From positions 1 through 41,879 of the forward strand of contig CAMDQH010000021.1 in the NCBI GenBank assembly GCA_945905815.1: a stretch of DNA of 41,879 nt, given 5' to 3'. Within the stretch, counting starts at the first letter, position 1. The number at the start of each line of letters is the position of its first letter. Position numbers and translations under genes: made by a program. This document shows positions 1 through 7,542 of this stretch, piece by piece. This DNA is from Bacteriovorax stolpii. GTDB lineage: Bacteria > Bdellovibrionota > Bacteriovoracia > Bacteriovoracales > Bacteriovoracaceae. The notes below the pieces were generated by a model. That model was not told the origin of the DNA. It worked only from the letters and a program-made list of their open reading frames with translations, and made no database searches.

Positions 1-209
1 TTAATCCACCTACGTCTATCGGGGACGCTGCTCATGGATTTGCCTTGTCTGGTGCTTTAGTTGTGAGTGGTGGAGGCTCAGGGAAATTCGTGGTGAATCC
101 AGCTGGACAGGTTTGTGATGGTAGTGCTGCTGCTTCTGCCTGCGAGGGCGGTGGAAGTCCAGGAACTTGTAATATGGGCCCACCCGCTTTTAGTTTTACA
201 CAATTATAA
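1..209 (+). CDS. C-terminal end of a secreted or surface protein (partial)
   Basis: Frame 3 is open from the window edge to a TAA at 207-209, giving 68 residues of the C-terminus of a gene that begins outside the window. The sequence is rich in Gly, Ser, Ala and Pro, has three cysteines (two of them in a Cys-x7-Cys spacing) and very few charged residues, and ends in FSFTQL. This composition suits an exported protein such as a pilin-like or surface-displayed protein, but no family motif is visible and the function cannot be named. A hairpin at 217-223/244-250 (ACCTGGA/TCCAGGT, about 20-nt loop) follows the stop, but it has no T-run, so it is only a possible terminator. Confidence 0.6.
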   Translation, partial: NPPTSIGDAAHGFALSGALVVSGGGSGKFVVNPAGQVCDGSAAASACEGGGSPGTCNMGPPAFSFTQL

Positions 210-332
210 TCAATTCACCTGGAGCTCTGACGAAAGCTTGCGTTCCAGGTAGTTCATTTGTTCTACTGGCCTTTCTCAAAATGCCAAATATTTAAAGTTC
301 TAAAAACCAGATCCTCCTAAAGCTGGACTTTG

Positions 333-660
333 TTAATTAAAAGATTCAGTAAATTTCAAGCAAGCTGATAGTTGATTCCCGTCAAACCAACCCAAAAGAC
401 GGCCCTTTTGGGCCGACACTACTTCCTATAGGGGGGGTCTTAGTGTTTCTTATGTATAGTTATGTAGCGTTAATCCGGCCTATCCTTCAATCCTTCTTAA
501 ATAAGACGGTTTCGTAAATTTCAGCCGAATCTGACAAAAGGTAGCGAAGATTTCCTTTAAAAGTGAGACCGAAGGTCATCCGATTCCTAAAAAGGGGGGG
601 ATTTCTGCTTTTTGAGTTATAGTGATATAGGGTTAATTCAGACTGTCCTTAATAGAGAAT
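333..660. repeat. Diverged tandem duplication, unit about 164 bp
   Basis: Anchors recur in the same order at a near-constant offset. GTAAATTTCA is at 349-358 and 514-523 (offset 165). A G7 run is at 431-437 and 594-600 (offset 163). GTTAAT is at 469-474 and 632-637 (offset 163), each time followed by a CCTT(C)AAT-type ending. Sequence between the anchors is clearly related but well diverged. The copies are not coding. Confidence 0.65.
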
Positions 661-698
661 GTCAGATGAGTTCATCTTCAGATATTAGACCCAGAAAT

Positions 699-735
699 AA
701 AAAAAGCCAACGTGGGTTAAACGTTGGCTTTTTTT
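699..735 (-). terminator. Bidirectional intrinsic terminator
   Basis: A perfect 7-bp stem (706-712 with 722-728) with a 9-nt loop is flanked by A7 and T7, so it can terminate in both directions. On the minus strand it lies about 43 bases past the stop of the small secreted-protein gene and is its likely terminator. Confidence 0.8.
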
Positions 736-766
736 GGTGCACTTTCGTGGAAAATTATCGAACTGC
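699..766. repeat. Copy 1 of the terminator plus tRNA-end-like module
   Basis: The module reads A7, stem GCCAACG (706-712), loop TGGGTTAAA, stem CGTTGGC (722-728), T7, GGTGC, then a degenerate stretch ending in TTATCGAACTGC (755-766). It is almost identical in layout to the sequence at 3820-3880, where the same elements are the terminator and 3' end of tRNA-Phe (GGTGCCCACTCGCAG then TCGAACTGC). The stem changes relative to copy 3 keep base pairing. I infer a decayed attachment-site-like duplication of the tRNA 3' end with its terminator. Confidence 0.55.
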
Positions 767-777
767 CTGTATTAACT

Positions 778-1080
778 TTAGTTACAATGAATATTCTTAA
801 TTACAGCCTTAAAAACAGTACAAGGTCTATTTTCATCTGTTGCCGTATACTCAATATCAGCTTGAATCTCGCATTTAGAGGTAGTCACGACGTATCCACT
901 TTGCGTCATAACGACTGATTGAATGTCTCCAGAAGTTACAACAGCAGCATTAAGATTTTTATTATTTAGAACTGCATTTATTTCCTCTACTGCGCAATGA
1001 TATCTAAAACCTGCAGCCTGACTGTAAGGAATAAAAAAAACTGATACTGAAAATAAAATTGTAAAAAATAAAGATTTCAT
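778..1080 (-). CDS. Small secreted cysteine-containing protein
   Basis: This encodes 100 residues with a clear signal peptide: MKSLFF, a hydrophobic core to about residue 19, and an AxA-type end at SQAA. The mature part of about 78 residues has four cysteines (in YHCAV, SKCEI, RPCTV and IHCN), so two disulfides are plausible in the periplasm or outside the cell. An AAGGA ribosome binding site lies 6 bases upstream of the ATG. The gene stands alone between two copies of the terminator module. No known family is recognised. Confidence 0.75.
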   Translation of the reverse strand: MKSLFFTILFSVSVFFIPYSQAAGFRYHCAVEEINAVLNNKNLNAAVVTSGDIQSVVMTQSGYVVTTSKCEIQADIEYTATDENRPCTVFKAVIKNIHCN

Positions 1081-1132
1081 TTTAATCCTTTGTGAATTGA
1101 AAAAAACTATATCTATTAGTCTTTGGGGTGGA

Positions 1133-1207
1133 AATAAAAAAAGCCCCAGACAAATGGGTTAAATTTACGGAGGCTTTTTTTGGTGCCCCTTAGCGGAGGA
1201 CTTTCGA
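1133..1207. repeat. Copy 2 of the terminator plus tRNA-end-like module
   Basis: The module has A7 (1136-1142), GCCCC, a longer loop containing ATGGGTTAAAT, CGGAGGC, T7 (1175-1181), then GGTGCCCC and CTTTCGAACC. The last elements resemble, on the minus strand, a T-loop (GGTTCGAA) and an acceptor end with CCA. The spacing between T-arm and acceptor is wrong for a working tRNA, so this is a relic. A related TTATCGAACT occurs at 1277-1286. The stem is weaker than in copies 1 and 3 but may still terminate minus-strand transcripts from the pseudogene operon on its right. Confidence 0.5.
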
Positions 1208-1308
1208 ACCAGTATCATAGAAAGCATAGCCCAAGGGGTTGATTTCTCATTGGGTCCCATAGACACCGAAGTGGAATTATCGAACTATCGGTAATACGCT
1301 CAAAACTC

Positions 1309-2151
1309 CTATTTCTTTTTTTTCATCTTCCGAGATTTATCTTCTATTGCTAGAAAATTTTCTTTACTCACGATGCTCCGCCCTAGTTCTTTTTCAGTAT
1401 CCTTCCGGGCCTTTCCTGCAACTTTACCACCACGTTTTGCCACCTTTTTATTCTTATCGAAAGTATCAGGTTTTTCTTTTTTTGAAATTTCTGTAGTTAC
1501 TTTTTCACCAAGCATCGTAAATATCAACTCAAGATCAGTCATGTGGTCCCGAAGATTTTCATTCTTCTAGCTGAGCCCCTTCATACTTTTATACTCAACG
1601 GGAGTCATCCCAAAAGTGGCTTTGGAAATTTCTGCAGTCAAGATTGAGAAATCTCGTTTGTTCTCAATTCCTCGTTCTTTCCATTCATCAGTTAAATTTT
1701 GGCGAATGGCCATCTCTCTCAATCGCTTATCAATCCAATCCTTAGAATAACCTTTTTGTTCAAAAAGCTCTTTCATCCGTTCTTGTGCAAGTTCTGGATT
1801 TTCAATTTCCTGGACTCTTTCATAACCAACCTGGGCTAGCCATTGCTTGAAAGGTTCGGCTTTGGGAGATGGAATAGATTGAATAATTCGAAACATGCCT
1901 TTCGTGTTGGCACAGTCAGTTTCACGCATTTTCCCATCTGGAGCTTATAATTTCAACCCGTGACAATTTGTCACGACTTGGCTCCCTTCTTCCAGTAGAC
2001 GTTGCTTTAATTTTCTCCAGTAAGCACCAGCATCCAAACTATCCGTTAAGGCACTTACGACATCTACAATAGAAAACCACCATTCATCTTTACGCCAAAC
2101 TCGCCTAATAGCCTTACTTTCGAACACAATAATTTTGTTTTGCTTATTCAT
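1309..2151 (-). pseudogene. BRO-N family phage antirepressor-like gene broken by two in-frame stops
   Basis: One continuous frame of 280 sense or nonsense codons runs from ATG 2151 to the stop at 1309, interrupted by TAA at 1945-1947 and TAG at 1567-1569. No base is gained or lost. The three pieces read as one BRO-family protein: an N-terminal BRO-N fold (VFESKAIRRVWRKDEWWFS, then VVSALTDS), a middle with QSIPSPKAEPFKQWLA, VGYERVQEIENPELA and TAEISKATFGMTP, and a lysine-rich tail with LRDHMTDLELIFTMLGE and GGKVAGKAR. BRO-N proteins are DNA-binding antirepressor-like proteins of phages and mobile elements. Its ATG overlaps the TGA of the upstream exported-protein gene (ATGA). Flanking similarity is intact, so the inactivation looks recent; the pieces may still be translated separately. 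Confidence 0.85.
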
Positions 2152-2723
2152 TCACGTACCGTTTTAAGATCGCAATCTCCAACAAAATAAGAATGACATC
2201 CTTTTTTTGTTTTGATCTTACTCCAAGTCCATTCCTTAATATTTTGAAACTTTTCATTTTTATCCGCTTTTTCTAAAGAATCAGGGTGGCCACTCAAGCA
2301 TAGGTAGTCCTCTCCACGAGTTAACCGTTTCCATACTTGATGAAGGTCTCTGCAGTTTTCCACTGGCCATGCTCTTCTTCCTGAATATTGGTGGGCCGGT
2401 TCAGTCGACTTGATCCAAATTCTAAAATCACATAAAGTTATCATGGAATTATTAGGACCTTCATTATCCCGCCACGTACTATATGAATAACTCACTTCTT
2501 TAGTGCGAAAACATTGCCATCTTACCTGTCCAGGCTGGTATCTGGTAACATCGTACTGAGGGTATTCACCCCATTTCTCCACATCGAATAATAAATCCTT
2601 CTCAGTCAAAATTCCGTAATCCTTTGTCAAAAGACCTTGAGGATACCTTTCCATTAGTGGCTTAAAAGCCAATAAATCAAAAGAGAAAGTAACAAAAACT
2701 ATAACAAAAAAAATAAAACGCAT
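2148..2723 (-). CDS. Exported cysteine-containing protein of unknown function
   Basis: This encodes 191 residues starting MRFIFFVIVFVTFSFDLLAF, a signal-peptide-like hydrophobic stretch with cleavage probably near residue 19. The mature protein is rich in Trp, Tyr and charged residues and has six cysteines (WQC, LCD, ENC, YLC, GCH, GDC), compatible with three disulfides in the periplasm. It starts directly after the stop of the transglycosylase gene (TAA 2724-2726, ATG 2723) and overlaps the BRO pseudogene start by four bases. The three genes therefore look like one transcription unit. No known domain is recognised. Adjacent secretion of a peptidoglycan-cleaving enzyme suggests, but does not show, a role in envelope or prey-wall processing. 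Confidence 0.7.
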   Translation of the reverse strand: MRFIFFVIVFVTFSFDLLAFKPLMERYPQGLLTKDYGILTEKDLLFDVEKWGEYPQYDVTRYQPGQVRWQCFRTKEVSYSYSTWRDNEGPNNSMITLCDFRIWIKSTEPAHQYSGRRAWPVENCRDLHQVWKRLTRGEDYLCLSGHPDSLEKADKNEKFQNIKEWTWSKIKTKKGCHSYFVGDCDLKTVRE

Positions 2724-3712
2724 TTAATTTTCTTCCATGTCTTTTAAATATTTTTTTATATCATTTTTTATCTTCTGCGTTTTTTCTGTTTTGCTTCTTG
2801 TCCTTCCTTTATACTCAATAAGAACTTCTTCCCAAGTTGGTTTTCTTTCCAACCTTCCTTCAGCCTTATCTCGTTTCCGGAACAACCATCTAACGGAAGC
2901 ACAGATATTCTTATTAGGCTCCCATAATTCATGGTCTTCAAGCTCTACATAATGGTCCTTAATTTCACCTTTATTATCTTTCAAGATCCGGTACGTTTCT
3001 TCGGTGATTTGAATAAGTCCTCTTGCTAGACCAATCTTTGGATCCTTATTTTTGGCAGATCCTGTTGCAATAAAGCTTGATTCCGTTGCCATTAAGGCCT
3101 TTACAGCATTGGGATGAAGGGCAGGATCTATTTTAAAGATATCGTTCCAATAAGCAGTCCAACCTGAGATTAGGTCATCATATTTAGTTCCAAATTTAAA
3201 TCCTAGTTTATGGGAGGATACTTGCACTTTAGGATTCTTAAATATATCTAGGGTAGCGATGAGATCTATTTCTTCACCTTTTAACAAATCTTTAGCTGAT
3301 GGATTTCTTCTGCAGTGTGGGTCTACATCTTCAAGATTTTTCTTTTGACGATCGTGTTGGCTTACCCAATGTTGACCTATTGGACATCTCCTCCACGGAA
3401 TTTTAACCTCAATATTTCTTGAGTCAAAGAAAGGTATCTTATACACTTTTGATTTCGGAAAAATTTTCCCAATGACATCACTCCAGCGTACAAAATGTAA
3501 AAGATCATCTCCAAGTTCCACCAGAAGATTTTTCTCCGCATTTTTAATTTTTTCAGGAGAAATGTTCTTTCTTGTTTTAAAAACTATCTTATGTTGATGA
3601 CCTTCAAATCCTTTACTGAATTTGACGAAGTAACACTGGACACAGTCCTCTCTGGAAAAAGATTTCTCTAATACTTTCTTAATTTTTATTTTTTTTCTTT
3701 AGATAGTGCCAT
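2724..3712 (-). pseudogene. Lytic transglycosylase-like (SLT) gene with a frame break at an A8 run
   Basis: The C-terminal half carries an SLT/lysozyme-like fold: the Glu motif ALMATESSF, GLARGLIQITEETY, then NICASVRWLF and WEEVLIEYKG, as in Slt/MltC-type murein transglycosylases that cleave peptidoglycan glycan strands. The long frame has no good start: GTG 3521 lacks an upstream signal, and the open frame continues upstream to a TAA at 3686-3688. An ATG at 3710-3712 (MALSKEKK) runs into an A8 run (3689-3696) in another frame. One extra A, or a -1 slip there, joins both into a 329-residue protein, and the joined part reads sensibly (KSFSREDCVQCYFVKFSKGF). Either it is a frameshifted pseudogene, a sequencing error in the homopolymer, or a slippage-expressed gene. 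There is no signal peptide. Confidence 0.65.
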
Positions 3713-3819
3713 TACAAAATACTATGGCAGTTTCAAATGAAATTCCATGTCAAAAAGGTATACGGTACGATGTCACTATCGAACTGCACAAAAGACTGTG
3801 TTAAAATGGATTTTTAAAT

Positions 3820-3850
3820 AAAAAAAGCCCCCGTGGGTTAAACGGAGGCT
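3820..3850 (-). terminator. Intrinsic terminator of tRNA-Phe (module copy 3)
   Basis: The stem AGCCTCCG/CGGGGGCT (minus strand, 3843-3850 with 3826-3833, one internal mismatch) has loop TTTAACCCA and is followed by T7. It lies immediately downstream of the tRNA CCA end. This is the best preserved setting of the repeated module seen at 699 and 1133. Confidence 0.85.
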
Positions 3851-3855
3851 TTTTT

Positions 3856-3931
3856 TGGTGCCCACTCGCAGAATCGAACTGCGGACACAAGGATTTTCAG
3901 TCCTTTGCTCTACCGACTGAGCTAAGCGGGC
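3856..3931 (-). tRNA. tRNA-Phe (GAA), CCA encoded
   Basis: Acceptor arms GCCCGCT (3931-3925) and AGTGGGC pair with one G-T. The D arm is GCTCAGTCGGTAGAGC. The anticodon arm is GGACT-like with loop CTGAAAA, giving anticodon GAA (Phe). The T arm GCAGTTCGATTCTGC is followed by discriminator A and an encoded CCA. The length is 76 nt and all standard features are present. Phe tRNAs are known integration targets, which matters for the degenerate tRNA-end copies to its left. Confidence 0.95.
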
Positions 3932-4052
3932 ATATCGAAATTCAGATAACTTGTACTTCTAAAAAAGAGAACTATAAGTTAATGTTTCAGAGAAATTTCG
4001 TCAACGACTATTCACTAAAAGATGGTAGTAACGTCTCGAGTCAAAGGATTTT

Positions 4053-4856
4053 ATGTCCTCGAAAGTTATTTGTTTAGAGCTGTCGCTTCCTTGGTTTCAG
4101 GTGAACGCATTGGCATTTATACCTTCCCCAGATAAAACTCCGATTAAGAGTGAATGGGCGCTATTCAGTCACGGATACACGTCTCACAAGGGCGATTGCC
4201 TGAATTGGGCCACTAGGATGGTTGATGGTGGGGTTCCATGCATGATTTTCGATCAACCTGGCCATTATCTGGGCAGCTTTCATGAAGTTAGTCATTTTGA
4301 GCATTTTACGGAACATGTTCATGAGCTTTTTGCTGAAGCCTATATTCGTTTACAAGGACTGCTGGAGCAGCAACTTGGATTCGGGCAGTATCCGGCCAAT
4401 ACGGCGATTATTCTTGGTGGTCATTCTTTGGGTGCTTTTACTTCCATTAAAGCGCTGGAGCTTCCAACTTTTGCGAAACTTAATCGTTTGGCCGTTGCTG
4501 TAGGTATTGGAATCGATCAAAGAAAAGCAACACATCTTTTTGAAACAGCCTTTTACGAAAGAACACTTTCAATTCGTAGACAGTTGGTTTCTCCTCAGCT
4601 TGATTCCAAAGACGTCTTTGCTTGGTTGAAAGAGCAAAAAGAAAACATTGTTCTTTCCGGTGAGCGGATTCATTTGATTACTGGTGAAGATGATATCGTT
4701 GTGGGAAATCTGGGACTGGAAGCTTTCTTAGAAGTACTGGAGAAACAAGGCAATGTCGTGACTTGGGAAAAACCTAAACGACTTCCTCATCATGAGCCGG
4801 GAGCTGCAACAGCACATATATTTTCGTTTCTTAAGAATCACTTCGGTTGGACTTAG
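4053..4856 (+). CDS. Alpha/beta hydrolase
   Basis: This 267-residue protein has the alpha/beta-hydrolase fold landmarks: an HG oxyanion motif (LFSHGYTSHKG, about 40), a nucleophile elbow GGHSLGA with Ser125, an acidic residue in ITGEDDIVVG (about 215) and a late His in LPHHEPG (about 248). It probably cleaves an ester or similar bond; the substrate cannot be told. No signal peptide is seen, so it is likely cytoplasmic. The start is supported by AAAGGA five bases upstream. Its 3' end overlaps the convergent queG by 26 bases. Confidence 0.85.
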   Translation: MSSKVICLELSLPWFQVNALAFIPSPDKTPIKSEWALFSHGYTSHKGDCLNWATRMVDGGVPCMIFDQPGHYLGSFHEVSHFEHFTEHVHELFAEAYIRLQGLLEQQLGFGQYPANTAIILGGHSLGAFTSIKALELPTFAKLNRLAVAVGIGIDQRKATHLFETAFYERTLSIRRQLVSPQLDSKDVFAWLKEQKENIVLSGERIHLITGEDDIVVGNLGLEAFLEVLEKQGNVVTWEKPKRLPHHEPGAATAHIFSFLKNHFGWT

Positions 4857-5826
4857 AAAGAATCGCTTTCAAATTTTTAAGCCACCCCTCTTTACCCGGC
4901 CGATCAAAAGCAGTACCTGAAAGTTTTCGTTTAAAACCACGATTAGATTCTTTGTCGATAATTTTTACCAAATCGTTTATTGGTAAGCCAAAGAACCAAT
5001 CTTTTAAAAATGACAAACGCTCAGGCAGTTTAAGCGCTCCAATGACTCTCGCAAGTGGTTTACGGTTCCACGGACAAACGTCCTGACAAATATCACAACC
5101 AAAAAACTCTCCGCGAGATTTATCAAAACCTATTGGCGCCTCAGCATCTTTAAAAATCTCAATGGTGTAAGTTGAAATGCAATGGGAAGCAATGATCGTT
5201 CTGGCCTCGCCATCAATGGCCTTGGTGGGGCAAGCATCAACACAGGCCACGCATTGCCCACAATGATCTATATCTATCGTTGGATTTTCTATTTTTAGTT
5301 TTCGATTAAGGAGAAGAGAACCAATAATAAAATAGCTTCCTTCTTTTTGATTAATTAACATCGAGTTTTTGCCAAACCAACCTAATCCTGCCCTAAAGGC
5401 GAGGTCTCTTTCTAAAATGGGTTGAGTATCGAGCGCAATAAAGTGTTTGAGATCGGAATTTGATTTTTTGAGCAGAAGAAAGATGGAATTCAAGCGCTCT
5501 TTCAAGGCATGATGGTAATCCTCACCCTCAAATCCCAACGTGTACGCGGCGACTTGATTACGATTATTATCCAGCATCCATTTCTTCGCTTCCTGATAAC
5601 TGAAAAGAAAAACCAAGGCGGATTGGAATTCAGGATAAATATTTTTTATATCTTTACGAAGGTCTTTACGATGATCAGATAAATAACCAAGTGGTCCCTG
5701 TAGATCTTCTTTTACCCACTGTTCATAACGATCCAATGATTGAGGAACTGATTCTTCAGTATATCCCCAGTCCAGAATTCCCAATGACTTGAGTGAATCT
5801 GCAGACAGGGTCAAAAGATCTTTCAT
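4831..5826 (-). CDS. queG: Epoxyqueuosine reductase QueG
   Basis: This 331-residue protein matches QueG, the cobalamin and iron-sulfur enzyme that reduces epoxyqueuosine to queuosine in tRNA, the last step of Q biosynthesis. Visible are the catalytic region ALDTQPILERDLAFRAGLGWFG (about 131-152, written with Asp133), the first cluster motif C189xxC192xxC195xxxC199P, a lone Cys216, and the second motif C244xxC247xxxC251P. The gene begins inside the stop of pyk (ATGA overlap), so it is probably translationally coupled to it. The queC gene for an earlier step of the same pathway lies at 29416. Length is slightly short of the family average, but all key motifs are there. Confidence 0.95.
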   Translation of the reverse strand: MKDLLTLSADSLKSLGILDWGYTEESVPQSLDRYEQWVKEDLQGPLGYLSDHRKDLRKDIKNIYPEFQSALVFLFSYQEAKKWMLDNNRNQVAAYTLGFEGEDYHHALKERLNSIFLLLKKSNSDLKHFIALDTQPILERDLAFRAGLGWFGKNSMLINQKEGSYFIIGSLLLNRKLKIENPTIDIDHCGQCVACVDACPTKAIDGEARTIIASHCISTYTIEIFKDAEAPIGFDKSRGEFFGCDICQDVCPWNRKPLARVIGALKLPERLSFLKDWFFGLPINDLVKIIDKESNRGFKRKLSGTAFDRPGKEGWLKNLKAILSKSNRSDS

Positions 5827-7517
5827 GGATTAGTCGGAATAATCTCAATCGCGCCAGTTGGGCAAGCTTCTACACATTGCATGTCGAGATCACACATGTG
5901 CACCTTAGAAGCATCAATTCTGGTATCGCGATTTTTTTCTAACTTCGTTGTCCAGATTTCGTAAGGACAAACGTTGATACAGGCCTGGCATGAAGCACAG
6001 ATGCTTGTATCAAGGGAGAGCTTTCCCTTGTCAAAAGACACCTCCTGGATCGAATCTTGATCCAAGTGCTTAAGGGCCTTAGGGATATCTTTAATAATCT
6101 CAACTCTAATTGAGTTAGTTGTCCCTTGGCGAAAGAATTGACCATCACCAACTGTAATGACAACCTTCTCTCCTAAATCGAGAAGCTTTTTTTGTTTCAA
6201 ATCTTCAATCATCATGTCGCCGAGTTTCGTCAAATCAGTGTGATCATGAATATTGAAAAAATACGGACTAATTCCCCAATATAAACTCATTCTACGAATG
6301 ATATTCAATGAATTTGTAACTCCTAAAACAGGAGTATTTGGACGAAACCTCGTCATTTTTTTACAAGAATTCCCACCCTCAGTAATAGAAATAATCCAGC
6401 GAGCGTGATTTTTCTCCGCCACAATTGCAGCAGCAACTTGTATCGATGCCGTGACACTCGAAATATCCATATGACGAAGCAGTGGTCTTTCTTTAGGGGC
6501 TTTCTCAGCTTCCTCAATAATTTGACCCATAATAGTGATGGCCTCTAATGGATATTTTCCAGAAGCCGTTTCACCCGATAGCATAACAACATCTGTTCCA
6601 TCCCAAATAGCATTGGCCACATCTGAAGCTTCCGCACGTGTCGGCGCCGAATTAGTGATCATTGATTCGAGCATTTGAGTTGCTGTTATAATGGGTTTAC
6701 CAAGCTCGTTACAAAGCTTAATCATTTTTTTCTGAATACCCGGAACCAAATGGTTTCCAACTTCTACGCCCATGTCCCCACGTGCAATCATAATCACGTC
6801 GGAAACCTGAATAATGCTTTCCATGTTATCTAGGGCTTCAGGCTTTTCTATTTTAGAAACGATAGGGACTTGAACTTTCATTTGATGCAAAAGAGATTTA
6901 ACTTCAAGGATATCTTCTGCTGTACGAACAAAACTTAAAGCAACGTAATCAATTCCTTGCTTGAGGCCAAACAAAAGATCTTCGCGGTCTTTTTCAGTAA
7001 AGCTTGGAGCAGAGACATTAACATAAGGAAGGTTAATTCCTTTGTTGGATTTTAGAATACCGCCCACTTTGACTTTGATTTTAAGGACATCACGATCTTT
7101 TTCAATCGCCTCGGCCACAATAAGACCATCATCAAACAAAATATTTGCTCCAACGTGAGCATCTTTAACAAGATTCTTATAAATCGTAGGGATGAAGTTT
7201 TTGTATTCCGGATACTGATCTTTCACTAGTGAAGGCCCAATAACCCAAACGTCACCATCATTGAGCTGAAGAGGTTCGGGTAATTTATCCACACGAATCT
7301 TCGGACCCTGAAGGTCTAGAAGAATAGCAACTTCTTTACCTACATTTTTTGAGGCTTGACGGACATTTTTGATGGATTGTTCATGAGCATCGTAGGTTCC
7401 ATGGGACATATTAACTCTGGCGGCATTCATTCCGGCCAAAATCATTTTTTCCAGCATCTCAATCGTATTGGAGCTGGGTCCGATAGTCGCTATGATCTTA
7501 GCTCGGCGGCCAGTCAT
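5823..7517 (-). CDS. pyk: Pyruvate kinase with C-terminal ferredoxin-like domain
   Basis: Residues 1 to about 470 are a complete pyruvate kinase: KIIATIGPSS, NMSHGTYDAH, the catalytic Lys in SKIEKPEA, metal-binding GDMGVEV, ATQMLESM and the SGETASGKYP region, followed by the usual C-terminal domain. It transfers phosphate from PEP to ADP in glycolysis. After a linker the protein ends in a ferredoxin-like domain (about 500-564): C507xxC510xxC513xxxC517P, then C542x5C548xxxC552P. The second motif lacks one of the usual four cysteines, so it may hold one [4Fe-4S] and one [3Fe-4S] or an atypical cluster. The total of 564 residues is about 90 more than standard enzymes. Overlap with queG is ATGA. 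Redox sensing, or electron delivery to QueG, is a hypothesis. Confidence 0.93.
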   Translation of the reverse strand: MTGRRAKIIATIGPSSNTIEMLEKMILAGMNAARVNMSHGTYDAHEQSIKNVRQASKNVGKEVAILLDLQGPKIRVDKLPEPLQLNDGDVWVIGPSLVKDQYPEYKNFIPTIYKNLVKDAHVGANILFDDGLIVAEAIEKDRDVLKIKVKVGGILKSNKGINLPYVNVSAPSFTEKDREDLLFGLKQGIDYVALSFVRTAEDILEVKSLLHQMKVQVPIVSKIEKPEALDNMESIIQVSDVIMIARGDMGVEVGNHLVPGIQKKMIKLCNELGKPIITATQMLESMITNSAPTRAEASDVANAIWDGTDVVMLSGETASGKYPLEAITIMGQIIEEAEKAPKERPLLRHMDISSVTASIQVAAAIVAEKNHARWIISITEGGNSCKKMTRFRPNTPVLGVTNSLNIIRRMSLYWGISPYFFNIHDHTDLTKLGDMMIEDLKQKKLLDLGEKVVITVGDGQFFRQGTTNSIRVEIIKDIPKALKHLDQDSIQEVSFDKGKLSLDTSICASCQACINVCPYEIWTTKLEKNRDTRIDASKVHMCDLDMQCVEACPTGAIEIIPTNP

Positions 7518-7542
7518 AGATTATTTCTTTTGAAAAAAGTTA

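Larger units (their letters stand above)
210..777. other. Non-coding stretch with duplicated sequence and hairpins
   Basis: No convincing gene lies in these 568 bases; the short open frames run through hairpins and repeats and have no ribosome binding site. The stretch holds a possible hairpin just after the upstream gene (217-250), a perfect hairpin at 400-415 (CGGCCC, loop TTTT, GGGCCG) followed by TCTTTT when read on the minus strand, two diverged tandem copies of a ~164-bp unit (about 333-660), two G7 runs (431-437 and 594-600) and a strong terminator at 699-735. Whether the duplicated part is transcribed as a structured RNA cannot be decided from the sequence. Confidence 0.6.

Noticed and set aside
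400-415. Confident terminator at the CGGCCC/GGGCCG hairpin
   Set aside because: The T-run is poor (TCTTTT on minus only) and no minus-strand gene directly upstream needs it, since a better terminator lies at 699-735.
612-918. Two short plus-strand open frames
   Set aside because: They run through the terminator hairpin and antisense to the small secreted protein, with no ribosome binding site.
1173-1210. A second working tRNA gene next to module copy 2
   Set aside because: Only a CCA-like end and a T-loop-like stretch can be found; the spacing is wrong and no D or anticodon arm exists.
1309-2151. Stop-codon reassignment (TAG or TAA read as sense) to explain the interrupted frames
   Set aside because: TAG ends intact genes here, for example the hydrolase at 4856 and mtnC at 40051, and the BRO gene has both TAA and TAG inside. 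Local mutation is simpler.
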